Positions 22,388-35,571 of a stretch of DNA of 64,000 nt are shown piece by piece. Both the position numbers and the translations under genes were made by a program. Origin of the DNA: Homarus americanus (lineage: Eukaryota > Arthropoda > Malacostraca > Decapoda > Nephropidae); contig NW_024727602.1 in NCBI RefSeq assembly GCF_018991925.1, positions 235,001 through 299,000 of the forward strand, in the 5' to 3' direction. The notes beneath the pieces were generated by a model that was not told where the DNA came from, did not search any database, and was given only the letters and a program-made list of their open reading frames with translations. Every line of letters starts with the position of its first letter. Positions within the stretch are counted from its first letter, which is position 1.

Positions 22388-23334
22388 AGGAACGTGTGTG
22401 TGTGTGGTAGGAGGTCGTCGTGGGTATGGATGGATGGTGAGTCTCTCTCCACTAATAAAACTTAGTTGACGGGGACACAACTTCAGCTGGTGGTAACCAG
22501 GGCATTGTCTTCCTTCGATTTCCAAGACGTGATACGAGATATCGCGGGGGTCGGCAGTCCTTCTGGTCATGAGGTGAATGGCTGTAAAGGTGCGGTGCGG
22601 TGCGGTTTAAACTTTCTCAGCAGTTAACTTTTTCCCTATTGAGTTAATTATTTCTCGCAGTGGCTGTCGTGTTGCTCCATCTGTCTCTCAGTATCCTCAG
22701 TGTTTCTTCGTTTACTCCGGTGGATCATTTTTCTCAGTGTATCCCCACTTACCTCAGTTCCTCACTTTCTTACAGTGTTTTCTCTTTGGTCACTCAGTCA
22801 TCTCAGCGGTGCTTCTGGGTCCTCACTTCCGCCAGTAGTAATTCACGTTCCTGAGTCGTGCCACAGTTATAGTTCTCTCAGTACAGTGCTGAGGCTTATT
22901 GGTTTACAGTATATTCCTCGATAAAAGACACAACAAAAGTTACTAATAAGTTTACATGTATCATAATCTACTGTAGGAGTTAAGTGTGGAGACCCTTTTC
23001 GGTGCCCTATACAAATATGAAAAGGTCAAGATCACACTGATAAAAATAATAATCTTCATCTCTGGAACTGTAGATTCAAAACTGTATAAATTTGGCCTGG
23101 AGACTTTGTAGGACCATTTACGCGAGCGAACAAGTGAAATGACGTCGTGAAGTTTCCCATTCCAGTGTCAACGGTGTGGCCGGGGTGAGGTGTGTGCCGT
23201 CTCTGGTTGTCTTGTTTCTCCTGTTGGGAACATTTATGGTCATTATTAATCAGGGTCGTCATGTACAAAATTCTTGGACGCCATTCACAATATTCGGGCC
23301 TTGGGATTAAAGGACGCTGCTCTATGATGTTCAG
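22388..23334. other. No gene seen
   Basis: Unique sequence with several CTCAGT(G/A)T motifs (22685-22890) but no splice-bounded exon. Confidence 0.5.
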
Positions 23335-23432
23335 GGTCGTTTGTCTCAGGGAAGAATTTAAGGTCTCGTTTCGTACAATTCGGGGTCGTTTGTCTCAGGG
23401 AAGAATTTAAGGTCTCGTTTCGTACAATTCGG
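23335..23432. repeat. Perfect 49-bp tandem duplication
   Basis: Two adjacent identical copies beginning GGTCGTTTGTCTCAGGGAAG at 23335 and 23384. Identity of the copies suggests a recent event. Confidence 0.95.
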
Positions 23433-23556
23433 GGGCCCTTGTCATGCCCCAGTAGATGCAGCGGGAAACTTATCGATCCTGCACCTACCAAGAAGACGCC
23501 TTCGACGTGATCTGCGAGGCCTTGTCACTCCCTGACGGCCAGGTCTCTCTTCCTGT

Positions 23557-23592
23557 AGGAGGAGGAGGAGGAGGAGGAGGAGGAGGAGGAGA
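23557..23592. repeat. (GGA)n microsatellite
   Basis: About 11 GGA/GAG triplets. Confidence 0.95.
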
Positions 23593-23639
23593 AGATACGA
23601 ATTTTACCTGATTCGCAAAATTCATAGATTTGCAATTCC

Positions 23640-24130
23640 TCTCGCATCCTCCTCACCACACCGACACAGCCTCACCAAACCTCAGTCTTCACCACTGGAC
23701 AAGGCTTCCTACAGCTCACTGGCACAGATCATCGTCCTTTTCAAACAATAAATCTCTCTACGACACATCTTTAGGCTTACCACTACAATACCTCTAAAGT
23801 CACCACACCACCATAAACGACACCTCGCTACCACCACCCTCATCCCAACCACCACCATCACCACCACCACCACCACCACCCTCACCACCACCATCCCCAC
23901 CACCCTCATCACTACCCTCCTTCCTTAAATTTATATGTATACATCCCGCCCCAGCATTTAATCATTCTCCCCAGCATCTAGAGGCGGGCTTCCTCACCCT
24001 CGTCTAAATCAGCGAACCAAATTCACAAGCGCATCAGCCCCCTCCGTCACGTGTCACCAACCGATGCAGGGTGCTGGTGTTGGTGAGGGTGTTGGTGAAG
24101 GTGTTGGTGAAGGTGGTAGTGAGGGGGATA
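23640..24130. repeat. CACCAC-rich tract and GGTGTTGGTGA repeat
   Basis: CACCACCACC motifs at 23800-23925, then GGTGTTGGTGA(G/A)GGT units (four to five) at about 24068-24130. Unique sequence lies between. Confidence 0.75.
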
Positions 24131-24597
24131 ATGGAGATATAGTGACAATGGTTGTGACAATAATGGCGTTGATGATGAAAATAATGGATAATGTTGATAG
24201 TGACGACGATTGTGGTTGACAGCGTTGGTGAGGTTGATGGCGATGAGGAAGTCACAATAATTGAGATAATGATTTTGATAATGTCACTGATGGTGGTGAT
24301 ACTTGGTTATCGTAATGAAGATGATATATGATGGTGATAGTGATGATGGACAGTGATGACAGGTCTATTAAAAGATGATGAGGCACCTTACTGATAGTGT
24401 ATGTTCTAGACACCTTCTTCACACACTATATAAAAAAAAGAGACTAATTATTTTCATCACACGATAAACTTGCTCGTCTATCACCTATTAAAATATAAAT
24501 TAGTTTTTGATAGGTTTTTATATTAAGTTTTAATGGCGTGTTCCAGGAAACTTTAACTTATCATTACAGGAACAAAAATCACTTAGGAAATGAGAGT

Positions 24598-24601
<4 letters not shown>
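24131..24601. other. No gene seen; GAT-rich
   Basis: GATGATGG-like and AT-rich sequence, no gene. Confidence 0.5.

Positions 24602-24641
<40 letters not shown>
24602..24641. repeat. (GT)20 microsatellite
   Basis: Perfect 40-nt TG run. Confidence 0.97.
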
Positions 24642-24821
24642 CCAGGGTGAGTGCTGTCGATACTTCCACATTTAAACACATGTGCTAATCTTTCAGCCAA
24701 TGAGTTTATCTATAGTAGTCACTCTGGGATTTGTTTGGCCTAAAATCTTTAAAGCCAAGACGTCCATTACACTCATAATTCAAGTTTTGTTTGTAAGTAA
24801 GGCTAATATTTACTACTACTA

Positions 24822-25739
24822 CTACTTTTTTTTAACGTGGCCTCCAGCCTCCCCCAATAGCCACACCTTCGCCGCCATTTTATTACCTTAATGTTAAATA
24901 TCCTAATACATAAGTAGCTACCCTGGCTGTGTTGAGTTAGTTGAGCCACAGATCTATGCGGCATTCAGTGACTGTTGCGTCATAGTCAATATCTGCAACT
25001 GTTGTCGGCCAATTTATACTGCCCATTCTGGGGGTCACTAATCCTAAGGGGATAACTTGAATCTACTCTTAATTTTAAGGTCGCTGCCACCAGACCCCCT
25101 GGACAGTATGTAGCTCGTTAGGTAGCGGGCAGAGTAAGCTAGGCATTGGGTTGGGTTTTTCATTGACCAAATCGAGAGTGGGAAGAAGGGTGAAACACCA
25201 ATCATGATTTAACTAATTTATTCCTTATAAAAACATATTGCATCCAGTCACAATACAAAAAGATTTGGTCTTCATCAGAATAAACCACTATTATGTTACT
25301 ACTACTACTACTGCCATGGGGATAAGTTGTAGGGGTATGAGATATTGGTTCACACTCATGATGGGATGGAGAAAGAAAACTCACAATGTGCTCACTGTAT
25401 ACATATTGTATTGGATGTACAATGCAGCTTGTTGCTGGGTAGGTAGCATGGTAATAAGCGTTGAGTAGAGAGAGCTGGGTGGTGAGGGTGCCCAGAGGAG
25501 GGACACGCGGCTTGAGGGACGCCAAGTTCGCTGGCGGGAGTGGCAGCCGCACGGTTGGCGCGGTGGTGTTGCTTGCTGGTGGCACTGGGTAGAAAAAGAG
25601 CTGGTCACAGCGGTGTCAGGCCTTATAAGGCGGGGGTAGGCGTGGGTAGATAGTTGACCCCTGCTCCGTTGGCGGCGCTATTGGCGTAGACTGGGGAATT
25701 CGAGAAGGTTCGGTGCTTGTAGGGGAGGAATCCACTACA
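24822..25739 (-). mobile_element. Relic of an LTR retrotransposon: 5' LTR, primer-binding site and leader
   Basis: Reading the minus strand, a GC-balanced segment starts near TGTAGTGGATTC (25739). It carries CTTATAAGG (about 25618-25627) as a possible TATA box and AATAAA (25217-25222) as a possible poly(A) signal, and has a CA near 25100. A few bases later comes TGGTGGCAGCGACC (25079-25092), which begins with TGG as a retroviral-type primer-binding site should. About 200 nt further a short frame starts ATGGCGGCGAAGG (24878) and reads MAAKVWLLGEAGGHVKKK before a stop at 24822-24824, then runs into an AGT microsatellite. This order fits LTR, PBS, leader and gag start of a Gypsy-like element whose remainder is lost. 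No second LTR or pol was found in the window. LTR ends are estimates. Confidence 0.45.
25079..25092 (-). other. Putative tRNA primer-binding site
   Basis: TGGTGGCAGCGACC on the minus strand is complementary to a tRNA 3' end finishing GCTGCCACCA. It sits directly downstream of the proposed LTR, as expected for priming of minus-strand DNA synthesis. Confidence 0.45.
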
Positions 25740-26546
25740 AAGTAATGCGTATTTTATTGTGTAGAAAGAAAAGGTAATTTGTGTTAGTAATTTAATATCA
25801 CGAGGCTTATGTTCACTACAGTGCGTCTAATATAACTTTGATGATGTAAAACTGCTTCTGTGATCATGATTATTAATTTGATTTATCATTAATAACTGTT
25901 GAATGCTGCGTTCATTACTTTTAATTTAATTACTTGGATGATAATAAGAGTGAAGTTATGTTCAATATTGTTCATTAGTGTTCATTATTGTTTTGGGTAA
26001 TAACAAGTAGGTATATTGGTCACTTACCTTTGCAGATAATAAATAAACAAACTACCCTCAACCCTTCATTCAGAGTATACGTAAAGTTTCACTAGTATAT
26101 GTGTAACCATGAGAGTTCTCAGTTTCTATAGTTTCCCCTCTTGAAGTGTCACAGAAAACGATTCACAGAAAACTAATAATATTTTTGGGGTAACTGAGAG
26201 AAAACTTTTGAAGAGTTATGTGACTATTGAGTATATGTTCTGCACCTGGTATTTTGTTTTCCTGTTAACATACATTGATTAGATGTACCTGTAGTTTCAG
26301 TTATCAATCAGTGTGTCCAAATATTGTTAGTGATTCGTTATTATCAATCTCTAACAGGTGGTAGAACTTGTACCTTGATACTCTCTGGTCTGCCTCCGAT
26401 AAGTTTGTTACTGCAGGTGTTACTTCAACTATTTATAAACATTACATTGTGTTGGTTAAATATGCATTGAGAATGTGGTTAGGTTAATGTTAGGCTGAGA
26501 TTAATCTTATGTGTGAATTTAACGATTTTCGAGAAACTTAATCTAA

Positions 26547-26548
<2 letters not shown>
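25740..26548. other. No gene seen; AT-rich
   Basis: AT-rich unique sequence with TTCATTA-type short repeats near 25960-25990. Confidence 0.5.

Positions 26549-26617
<69 letters not shown>
26549..26617. repeat. (CA)n microsatellite
   Basis: Perfect CA run of about 69 nt. Confidence 0.97.
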
Positions 26618-27041
26618 ACTACGATGTGCATATGACCTGGATAAGTAGATGTGGATTAAAGTAGATTAATAGTAGATGTAAATAGTAGATATTAGAACTC
26701 ATTGTTTATATGAGGTGTTAATGGTGACAGACATGGTGACGCAGCTGATAAAATTAATGTACTGGTAAGTAGAGTGTCAGGACTGGTGACGAGGTGGTGA
26801 CGGGGTGGTGACATGGATGATAAAGGCAGGTTTAATTAGCGTGTCTTGTGATAAGTACCGCTTGGTGCCGTGTGAGGAGAGGTAACCTATGATATTGGCC
26901 AGTCTTGGAAAATGTCGAGGGAATGTTATGTAATTATTTCTCTGTTGATTATTTGTAAATTTATTCAGAAGCAGTAAGTACATTTCGTGATAAAATCGAA
27001 TATTTATAGAATACGAGATTAATCTTGCGGGTATGTCTATA

Positions 27042-27072
<31 letters not shown>

Positions 27073-27243
27073 TCACTTGCTGGTTGGCTTACACAATTCT
27101 ATTCTGAGCTTTGTTAAAATTTCACAGCTGGTCCAAGGCGATAGTAGTTTTTTTTTTTTCGACACTAAGGAAAGGTTCATGGGTCATCGATGAAGGTCAC
27201 GTCACAACAGGAAGATATTTGGTTGTGTTGCAGGTGGTTGAGT

Positions 27244-27244
<1 letters not shown>
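26618..27244. other. No gene seen; (CTGT)n at about 27043-27068
   Basis: Unique sequence with GATGTAGATTAATAGTAGAT-like short repeats near 26645-26690 and a small CTGT run. Confidence 0.5.

Positions 27245-27305
<61 letters not shown>
27245..27305. repeat. (CT)30 microsatellite
   Basis: Perfect CT run of 61 nt. Confidence 0.97.
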
Positions 27306-27308
<3 letters not shown>

Positions 27309-27470
27309 GTTGCGTACTAAGAAAGTGTCTCGTTAGGTAACAACAGAAGGGGATCATGTTGTCAGGTAAGACTCGACCCTCATCAACGCCGCCTTTCATT
27401 AACCCCAGTTTATGTAACGCCCCGTCTGGCCTTTATCTGTGAAGTGGTATACCTGCTCCGTCCCGCCCTG

Positions 27471-27531
27471 CCCCCCCCCCCCCCCCCCCCCCCCTTGCCC
27501 TCCCGTCCCGTCCCGTCCCGTCCCGTCCCAT
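27471..27531. repeat. C24 homopolymer followed by (CCCGT)n
   Basis: A run of about 24 C, then TTGCC and about five CCCGT pentamers. The complementary strand is G-rich and may form quadruplex DNA. Confidence 0.93.
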
Positions 27532-29504
<1,973 letters not shown>

Positions 29505-29621
29505 CTTTATGGTATTGTTGTTATTGTTTTTGTTGTTGTTTATTGTTGTTAGTGTTGCTGTTATTATTATCATACTATTATTATTGTTGTTGTTATAGTT
29601 ATTCGTCTTTGTTGTTGTCTC

Positions 29622-29687
<66 letters not shown>
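29505..29687. repeat. TTG/ATT trinucleotide region, (ATT)n at 29624-29687
   Basis: Degenerate TTGTTATTG passing into about 21 perfect ATT units. Confidence 0.94.
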
Positions 29688-29688
<1 letters not shown>

Positions 29689-30149
29689 AACTGATAGAGT
29701 AACAGTAAACCAAAAAATAAGATACTGTAACATAATAACATCATAAGACTACAAAATTAACTTACATAATTGATTTAATACCAGCTGTAACCTGTAATAT
29801 TTGTTCACGTGTTGTAATACTCGAGGAGGATTACATAATACGTGTGATTAAACTGAATTGCCTTGACATATACTCGTAAATTAATTATAGTTACACCTGT
29901 ATGAATTTCAGTCTTGGGTGGAGGGTTATGTTGACAGAGATGAGTGTACCTTTGGGTGGAGGGTTATGTTGACAGAGATGAGTGTTCCTTTGTCTGTTTG
30001 TGTGTCGATGCTGATGATGGACATTAATACTAAGAGTACCTGGTGATAGGTTAGGTTAGGTTTGAAGTCCTAATTGGTGTTCACAGGTAAAGGTGGAATC
30101 CAGGTAATGAATATGGATGAGATAGGAAGATGGATTTGGTTTAAAGAGA

Positions 30150-30153
<4 letters not shown>
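29688..30153. other. No gene seen; 38-bp tandem duplication at 29914-29989
   Basis: Two near-identical 38-bp copies start TTGGGTGGAGGGTTATGTTG at 29914 and 29952. They differ at one base near the end. TTAGG x2-3 occurs at 30049-30060. Confidence 0.7.

Positions 30154-30218
<65 letters not shown>
30154..30218. repeat. (TG)n microsatellite
   Basis: Perfect run of 65 nt. Confidence 0.97.
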
Positions 30219-30222
<4 letters not shown>

Positions 30223-31005
30223 GTTATTGTTATTGATTTTTTGGGGAGGAGCTTCACCAACCAAGATTCTCTCGTTATGTTTACAAAGGCTCTGTATCCA
30301 GGTGTAGGCAGACTCACCTTTTGTTTTATAATCAGATAGTGCGATAAGATCTCTCTGGCCCAAACAATTATGATGACCTCTCAAAACACATGACCTTCAC
30401 CGTATCGTGTTATAGATGACCTCTGATGGTATGGGACACGAGACTCATTGTAATAGTCACCTTCAATGGATCCTCCTTCGTGTGGGTTTAAAATCTTGTT
30501 GGTAATTTTCCTCGTCACAAAAATGATGGATTTACGGTAATGGTTGCTGGAGTTTACCTGGTGACTAATTTACTTAAGCGTTTATGATACCTGATTTACC
30601 TTAGTTTAATGTTTATCAAATTTGGTAAAAGAAATAGGTCAATTAATAACGCGTAGTAAATTGTGTTAATTGATTTAGCATAACGAAAAGATAAAGGAGC
30701 TTGTGGTTCGTGGGCTAGCCAACGAGCCTTATCTACATATTATCTGGTGAAGTGAGTCACTAACCTTTTGGTAGAGCTACGACACACTGACACTGCCAGT
30801 CTTACGTCTTGTGCCTTAGTGAGTACGCCTCGTGTCCTCTCGTGGTCTGCCCTACCGCCCACCTCTGTCGTTGTTACCATAGATCATTGACCAGTTTATT
30901 GTCGGGTTGTACTGTAAGGTGGGAAAGGTTTAGTGAGTTAACCATCGATTGAAGACCGTCAGGCTTATCGTCAATGAGTAGAGGAAGATCGAGAGACGAG
31001 TGACG
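30219..31005 (+). other. 5' flank of the 31006 exon; no further gene seen
   Basis: AT-rich to about 30760, then GC rises towards the coding start, as expected of a 5' leader. An in-frame TAG at 30979-30981 closes the frame just upstream of the start codon. No clear TATA box was found at a suitable distance. Confidence 0.4.
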
Positions 31006-31169
31006 ATGATGGTGGCACAACGGATGGCGGACATGGCGGGGACTACTAGGAGCACTGTGTCCCCGGAGGCCCCCAAGCCTTTACCTATCTTCCTGCCCAG
31101 TACTTTTCGGGGCCGCCAGTCTAGACTGAAGCTAGACCGTCGCCGCCACTCTGTTCTCCCAGTACCGTG
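31006..31169 (+). CDS. Probable first coding exon, product not recognised
   Basis: ATGATGGTGGCACAACGG starts an open frame of 54 complete codons plus two bases, ending at the consensus donor CCGTG|GTAAGT. It reads MMVAQRMADMAGTTRSTV, then a Pro-rich piece (PEAPKPLPIFLP) and an Arg-rich piece (GRQSRLKLDRRRHSVLPVP). The intron adds an immediate TAA, so reading past the donor is impossible. A stop at 30979 fixes the frame upstream. GC content and codon variety contrast with the AT-rich surroundings. RRRHS fits a basic-residue-directed kinase site (PKA-type RRxS), which is inference only. The basic Pro-rich N-terminus suggests a disordered region. No downstream exon was found in the window, so the gene probably continues past large introns. 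The first intron begins with AG-rich unique DNA and then a 1.4-kb 22-bp array. Confidence 0.55.
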
Positions 31170-31538
31170 GTAAGTGTTTCAAGAAAGTCATAACGAAGGC
31201 CTTAGGGTCTACAAGACTCCTGATACTGAAGGCTCCTGAAAGGTCCCCGGGCGTTGTAGGGCCCCAGACGTTAAGGGGTCTGGGAGATCATTGGCCCTTA
31301 GTAATAAGGTCGCAGACTCTTGATAAAGAGATCACTGGTCCATTATAACGAGGTCCTTCAACTACTGAGAGGTCCCTGGCGCTTAATAACGAAGTCCCTA
31401 AATTATTAACGAGTCCCTAAATTTTATGTCGATTACCTACTCCTGTGATATTTACCTGGAGGTAAGGTAATAATTATCTCCAGGTAATAATTAAGGTAAA
31501 GTGAAGGTAAATAGGGGAGACGTCAATAGGATATATAG

Positions 31539-32916
31539 TAAGGTACACTTGACACGTGGGTAAGGTACACTTGACACGTGGGTAAGGTACACTTGACACG
31601 TGGGTAAGGTACACTTGACACGTGGGTAAGGTACACTTGACACGTGGGTAAGGTACACTTGACACGTGGGTAAGGTACACTTGACACGTGGGGCGTACAC
31701 CTGACACGTGGGGTGGGGTACACTTGACACGTGGGAAGGTACACTGACACGTGGGTAAGGTACAGTTGACACGTGGGTAAGGTACACTTTACACGTGGGT
31801 AAGGCACACCTGACACGTGGGTAAGGTACACCTGACAGGGTAGGCGCAGTTGACACGTGGGTAAGGTACAGTTGACACGGGTAAGGCACTTGACACGTGG
31901 TTAGGCACACTTGACACTTGGGTTAGGCACACTTGACACGTGGGTAAGGTACACTTGACACGTGGGTAAGGCACACTTATCACGGGTAAGGCAGCTGACA
32001 CGGGTAAGGTACAGTTGACACGTGGGTAAGGTACAGTTGACACGGATAAGGTACACTTGACACGGTAAGGTGACAGATGACATGTGGATAGGTACACTTG
32101 ACACGTGGTGTTACACCTGACACGCGGGTAAGGTACAGATGACACGGATAAGCGTTGACACGTGGTGGGTACAGTTGACACGGATAAGGTAACTTGACAC
32201 GGGTAAGGTACAGTTGACACGGATAAGTGCCGACACGGATAAGGTACACTGACACGTGGGTAAGGTACAGCGACACGTGGGTAAGGTACAGTTGACACGT
32301 GGATAAGGTGCATGACACGTGGATATGGGGCACTTGACACGTGGGTAAGGCATGCCGACACGGGTACACTGACACGTGGGTAAGGTACACTTGACACGTG
32401 GGTAAGGTACAGTTGACACGTGGATAAGGTACAGTTGACACGTGGATAAGGTACACTTGACACGTGGGTAAGGTACAGTTGACACGTGGGTAAGGTACAG
32501 TTGACACGTGGATAAGGTACAGTTGACACGTGGATAAGGTACACTTGACACGTGGGTAAGGTACAGTTGACACGTGGGTAAGGTACACTTGACACGTGGG
32601 TAAGGTACAGTTGACACGTGGATAAGGTACAGTTGACACGTGGATAAGGTACACTTGACACGTGGGTAAGGTACAGTTGACACGTGGGTAAGGTACACTT
32701 GACACGTGGGTAAGGTACAGTTGACACGTGAATAAGGTACACTTGACACGTGGGTAAGGTACACTTGACACGTGGGTAAGGTACAGTTGACACGTGAATA
32801 AGGTACACTTGACACGTGGGTAAGGTACACTTGACACGTGGGTACGGTACAGTTGACACGTGGGTAAGATACACTTGACACGTGGGTAAGGTACACTTGA
32901 CACATGGGTAAGGTAT
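31539..32916. repeat. 22-bp satellite with CACGTG in most units
   Basis: About 60 units of GGTACACTTGACACGTGGGT plus AA, with variants GGTACAGTTGACACGTGGAT. The ends are homogeneous, while the middle (about 31690-32370) is degenerate with deletions. In 32370-32830 the two variants alternate in a repeated order, showing higher-order units. Most units contain the palindrome CACGTG, the core of bHLH E-boxes. Three units make 66 nt, so the minus strand has a 22-residue repeat (CTLPTCQVYLTHVSSVPYPR) in frames of up to 361 codons. Three minus frames are open over long overlapping stretches, so these are not proteins. Confidence 0.95.
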
Positions 32917-33996
32917 AGATACTCAAAGTAAGGGGACACACACACACACACACACACACACGTTCCCAGTGACGATAAAACACAGATTGAGCTTACCAAA
33001 TGAACGGCCGCCACCTCAAGTGCTCTCTGCTGTAGTGTTGCCACGTAACACTATCATCCCCAGGAGAATGTTTCGAGTTCATTTTTCTGTGTCTAAGTTT
33101 GTTGTCTTCCTGAAACTGATAATAGAGGTCGATAGTCTATAGTCTTAAGGCAGAGGTTGTTAGGGGGTCAGGGGTGTCAGGAGGTGTCAGTTAGCCCAGG
33201 GTGTCAGGGATGAGTGATAGGGTGTACATGTATAGATCGTGTCTAGAATTAACAGCAGGTCTCGAGGTAGTTTATTGACAGGTTATAATAGTTGATGTTA
33301 TTAGTAGACAACAGCTTTCAGGACAGTGTTTGGCTGTCAGCACGTAACTGTCAGAGCATGAATAACACTTCATAAGTAGACAGCAGTTCTAGTGGCAGCA
33401 GTTTTCAAAGCCAGCAATAACAGGCGGTGATCTGACAGCCATATAAGCCCATCTTCCTCCCTGGATTTGTGATATCAGTGACCTGGTGTAAATTAGACCG
33501 AGGAGAGTGTTATGAGCACCTGTCAACACCTGAGGTTAATGGGAATAAAATAAGTAAATAAAAGAATTAACATAAACATAACATTGATTTTTTTTCTATA
33601 TAGTTAAAATACTGACACAACCATACGCAATTCTTGTATAATTTCCTTCGTAACAATTAAAAACAAATAAAATACTCCTCTTACGCATTTCTTCCGTCAT
33701 TTTTTTTTCCTAGTATTAACATCTCGTGAAAATAAAACAGCACTCCCACTTCCCCAGTCATGGCTAAATCTGGTGGAATCTGCCGTTTCTCAGCGCTTTT
33801 ATTGAAACCCCTCGTGTGGTGCGTCTCTATTATACAGATGAGGTGGTATTGGCAGCTCTCATCCACCAGCCAATATCACGGGGCTAGGAAAGGTGGATAG
33901 AGATCTCACTCATGTTTGTTTGTTTCGATGATTTAAAGGTTTTTGTCTGTTTTTTTCCTGTTATTGATGTATTTTTTAAGTGTTTCGATGTGGGGA

Positions 33997-33999
<3 letters not shown>
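32917..33999. other. No gene seen; (CA)n at about 32938-32960
   Basis: Unique sequence, AT-rich after 33540. GGGTGTCAGG-like text recurs at 33165-33210. No splice-bounded exon was found. Confidence 0.5.
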
Positions 34000-34032
<33 letters not shown>

Positions 34033-34164
34033 GTGATAAGTGTTATCAAGGGTCACAGAGTGGGTGTGGAGCAATACGATTTCGACCTCAGTGCACCTTT
34101 TTTGTCTCCCGCAACCTTGTCCGTCCGTTCGTCCGTCCGTTTGTCCGTCCGTTCGTCCGTCCGT
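34000..34164. repeat. (GT)n and (GTCC)n microsatellites
   Basis: TG run at 34001-34028 and GTCC/GTTC tetramers at 34119-34164. Confidence 0.92.
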
Positions 34165-34340
34165 GTGCACCTGCATTGCCTTGTGACCGCGATAACTCTT
34201 TCAACGAATTGATATAAAGAGTCACTATCTGTACCACACTGTTGCCTTAAGCCTCTTGAACGAACTCCTTGATCAGTTTTTTCTTCTCTCGTTGGAAATT
34301 GTGATCACTTTTGTTATCTTCGGACCTCCTTGTTCCTGTC

Positions 34341-34459
34341 TGACCGTCTGACTGTCTGGCTCTCTGACTATCTGGCTGGCTCTCTGACTGTCTGGCTGGC
34401 TCTCTGACTGTCTGACTGGCTCTCTGACTGTCTGACCGTCTAACTGTCTGGCTGTCTGT
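34341..34459. repeat. ~20-24 bp minisatellite CTCTCTGACTGTCTGGCTGG
   Basis: Five to six units of GACTGTCTGGCTGGCTCTCT with local loss of GGCT. Confidence 0.85.
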
Positions 34460-34632
34460 GATAATTAACGGGGTTCAGAGACACTAGGTGTTTCTCTATA
34501 ACCCGGCAATATCTCTCTGGTCTGTTTGATAAGCCGTATTTTTTCCTCATTATGTCAAGGAGTTGCTCTTAGTTCTCATTCCTTGGCATCGAACGACTTT
34601 GTGGACGCGAGTATTGGGACCAAAGATTATAC

Positions 34633-35571
34633 GGGTGAGTGAAGGTATACATATGGGTGAGTGTGAAGGTATACATACGGGTGAGAGTGAAGGTATACAT
34701 ACGGGTGAGTGAAGGTGTACATACGGGTGAGTGAAGGTATACATATGGGTGAGTGTGAAGGTATACATACGGGTGAGAGTGAAGGTATACATACGGGTGA
34801 GTGAAGGTGTACATACGGGTGAGTGAAGGTATACATACGGGTGAGTGAAGGTATACATACGGGTGAGTGAAGGTATACACATACGGGTGAGTGAAGGCAT
34901 ACATACGTGAGTGAATACACATGCAAGTGAGTGAAGGTATACATGGGTGAGTGAAGGCAGAAGATACGGTGAGTTGGGGCTGCATACACATGGGTGAGTG
35001 AAGGTATACATACGGGGTGGAGTGAAGGCATACATGGGTGAGAAGGCATAAGAGTGTGTGAAGGTGACACACATGGGTGAGTGAAAGAAGCATACGGGTG
35101 AGTGAAAGATGTTACATGGGTGAGTGAAGGTATACATACGGGGTGTGAGAGTGAAGGTATACATGTGGGTGAGTGAAGGTATACATGCGGGTGAGAAGTA
35201 TACATATGGGTGGAGTGAAGGACATAAGGGTGAGTGGTATACATACGGTGAGTGAAGGTATACATACGGGTGAGGAAGGGTATACATAATGGGTGAGTAA
35301 AGGTACATATGCTGGGTGAGGGAGGGAAGGTATACATACGGGGTGAGTGACATACATGTGGGTAGAGTAAAGGTATACATACAGGTGAGTGAAGGTATAC
35401 ATACAGGTGAGTGAAGGTATACATACAGGTGAGTGAAGGTATACATACGGGTGAGTGAAGGTATACATACGGGTGAGTGAAGGTATACATACGGGTGAGT
35501 GAAGGTATACATACGGGTGAGTGAAGGTATACATACGGGTGAGTGAAGGTATACATACGGGTGAGAGTGAA
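34633..35571. repeat. 22-bp satellite GAGTGAAGGTATACATACGG
   Basis: About 42 units, mainly 22 bp, with spacing variants carrying an extra GTGA or a deleted block. It is homogeneous at both ends and degenerate in the middle (34890-35380), the same architecture as the array 2 kb upstream. The His/Pro/Tyr/Val minus frames are products of the period. The array passes directly into a SINE. Confidence 0.95.

Noticed and set aside
25202..25585. 127-codon minus-strand frame (MPPASNTTAPTVRLPL...)
   Set aside because: Lies inside the proposed LTR between TATA and poly(A) signals; two frames overlap and no motif is seen.
31491..33044. Minus-strand frames of up to 361 codons with CTLPTCQVYLTHVSS repeats
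   Set aside because: Three overlapping frames are open over a 22-bp satellite (66 nt per 22 residues). Repeat artefact.
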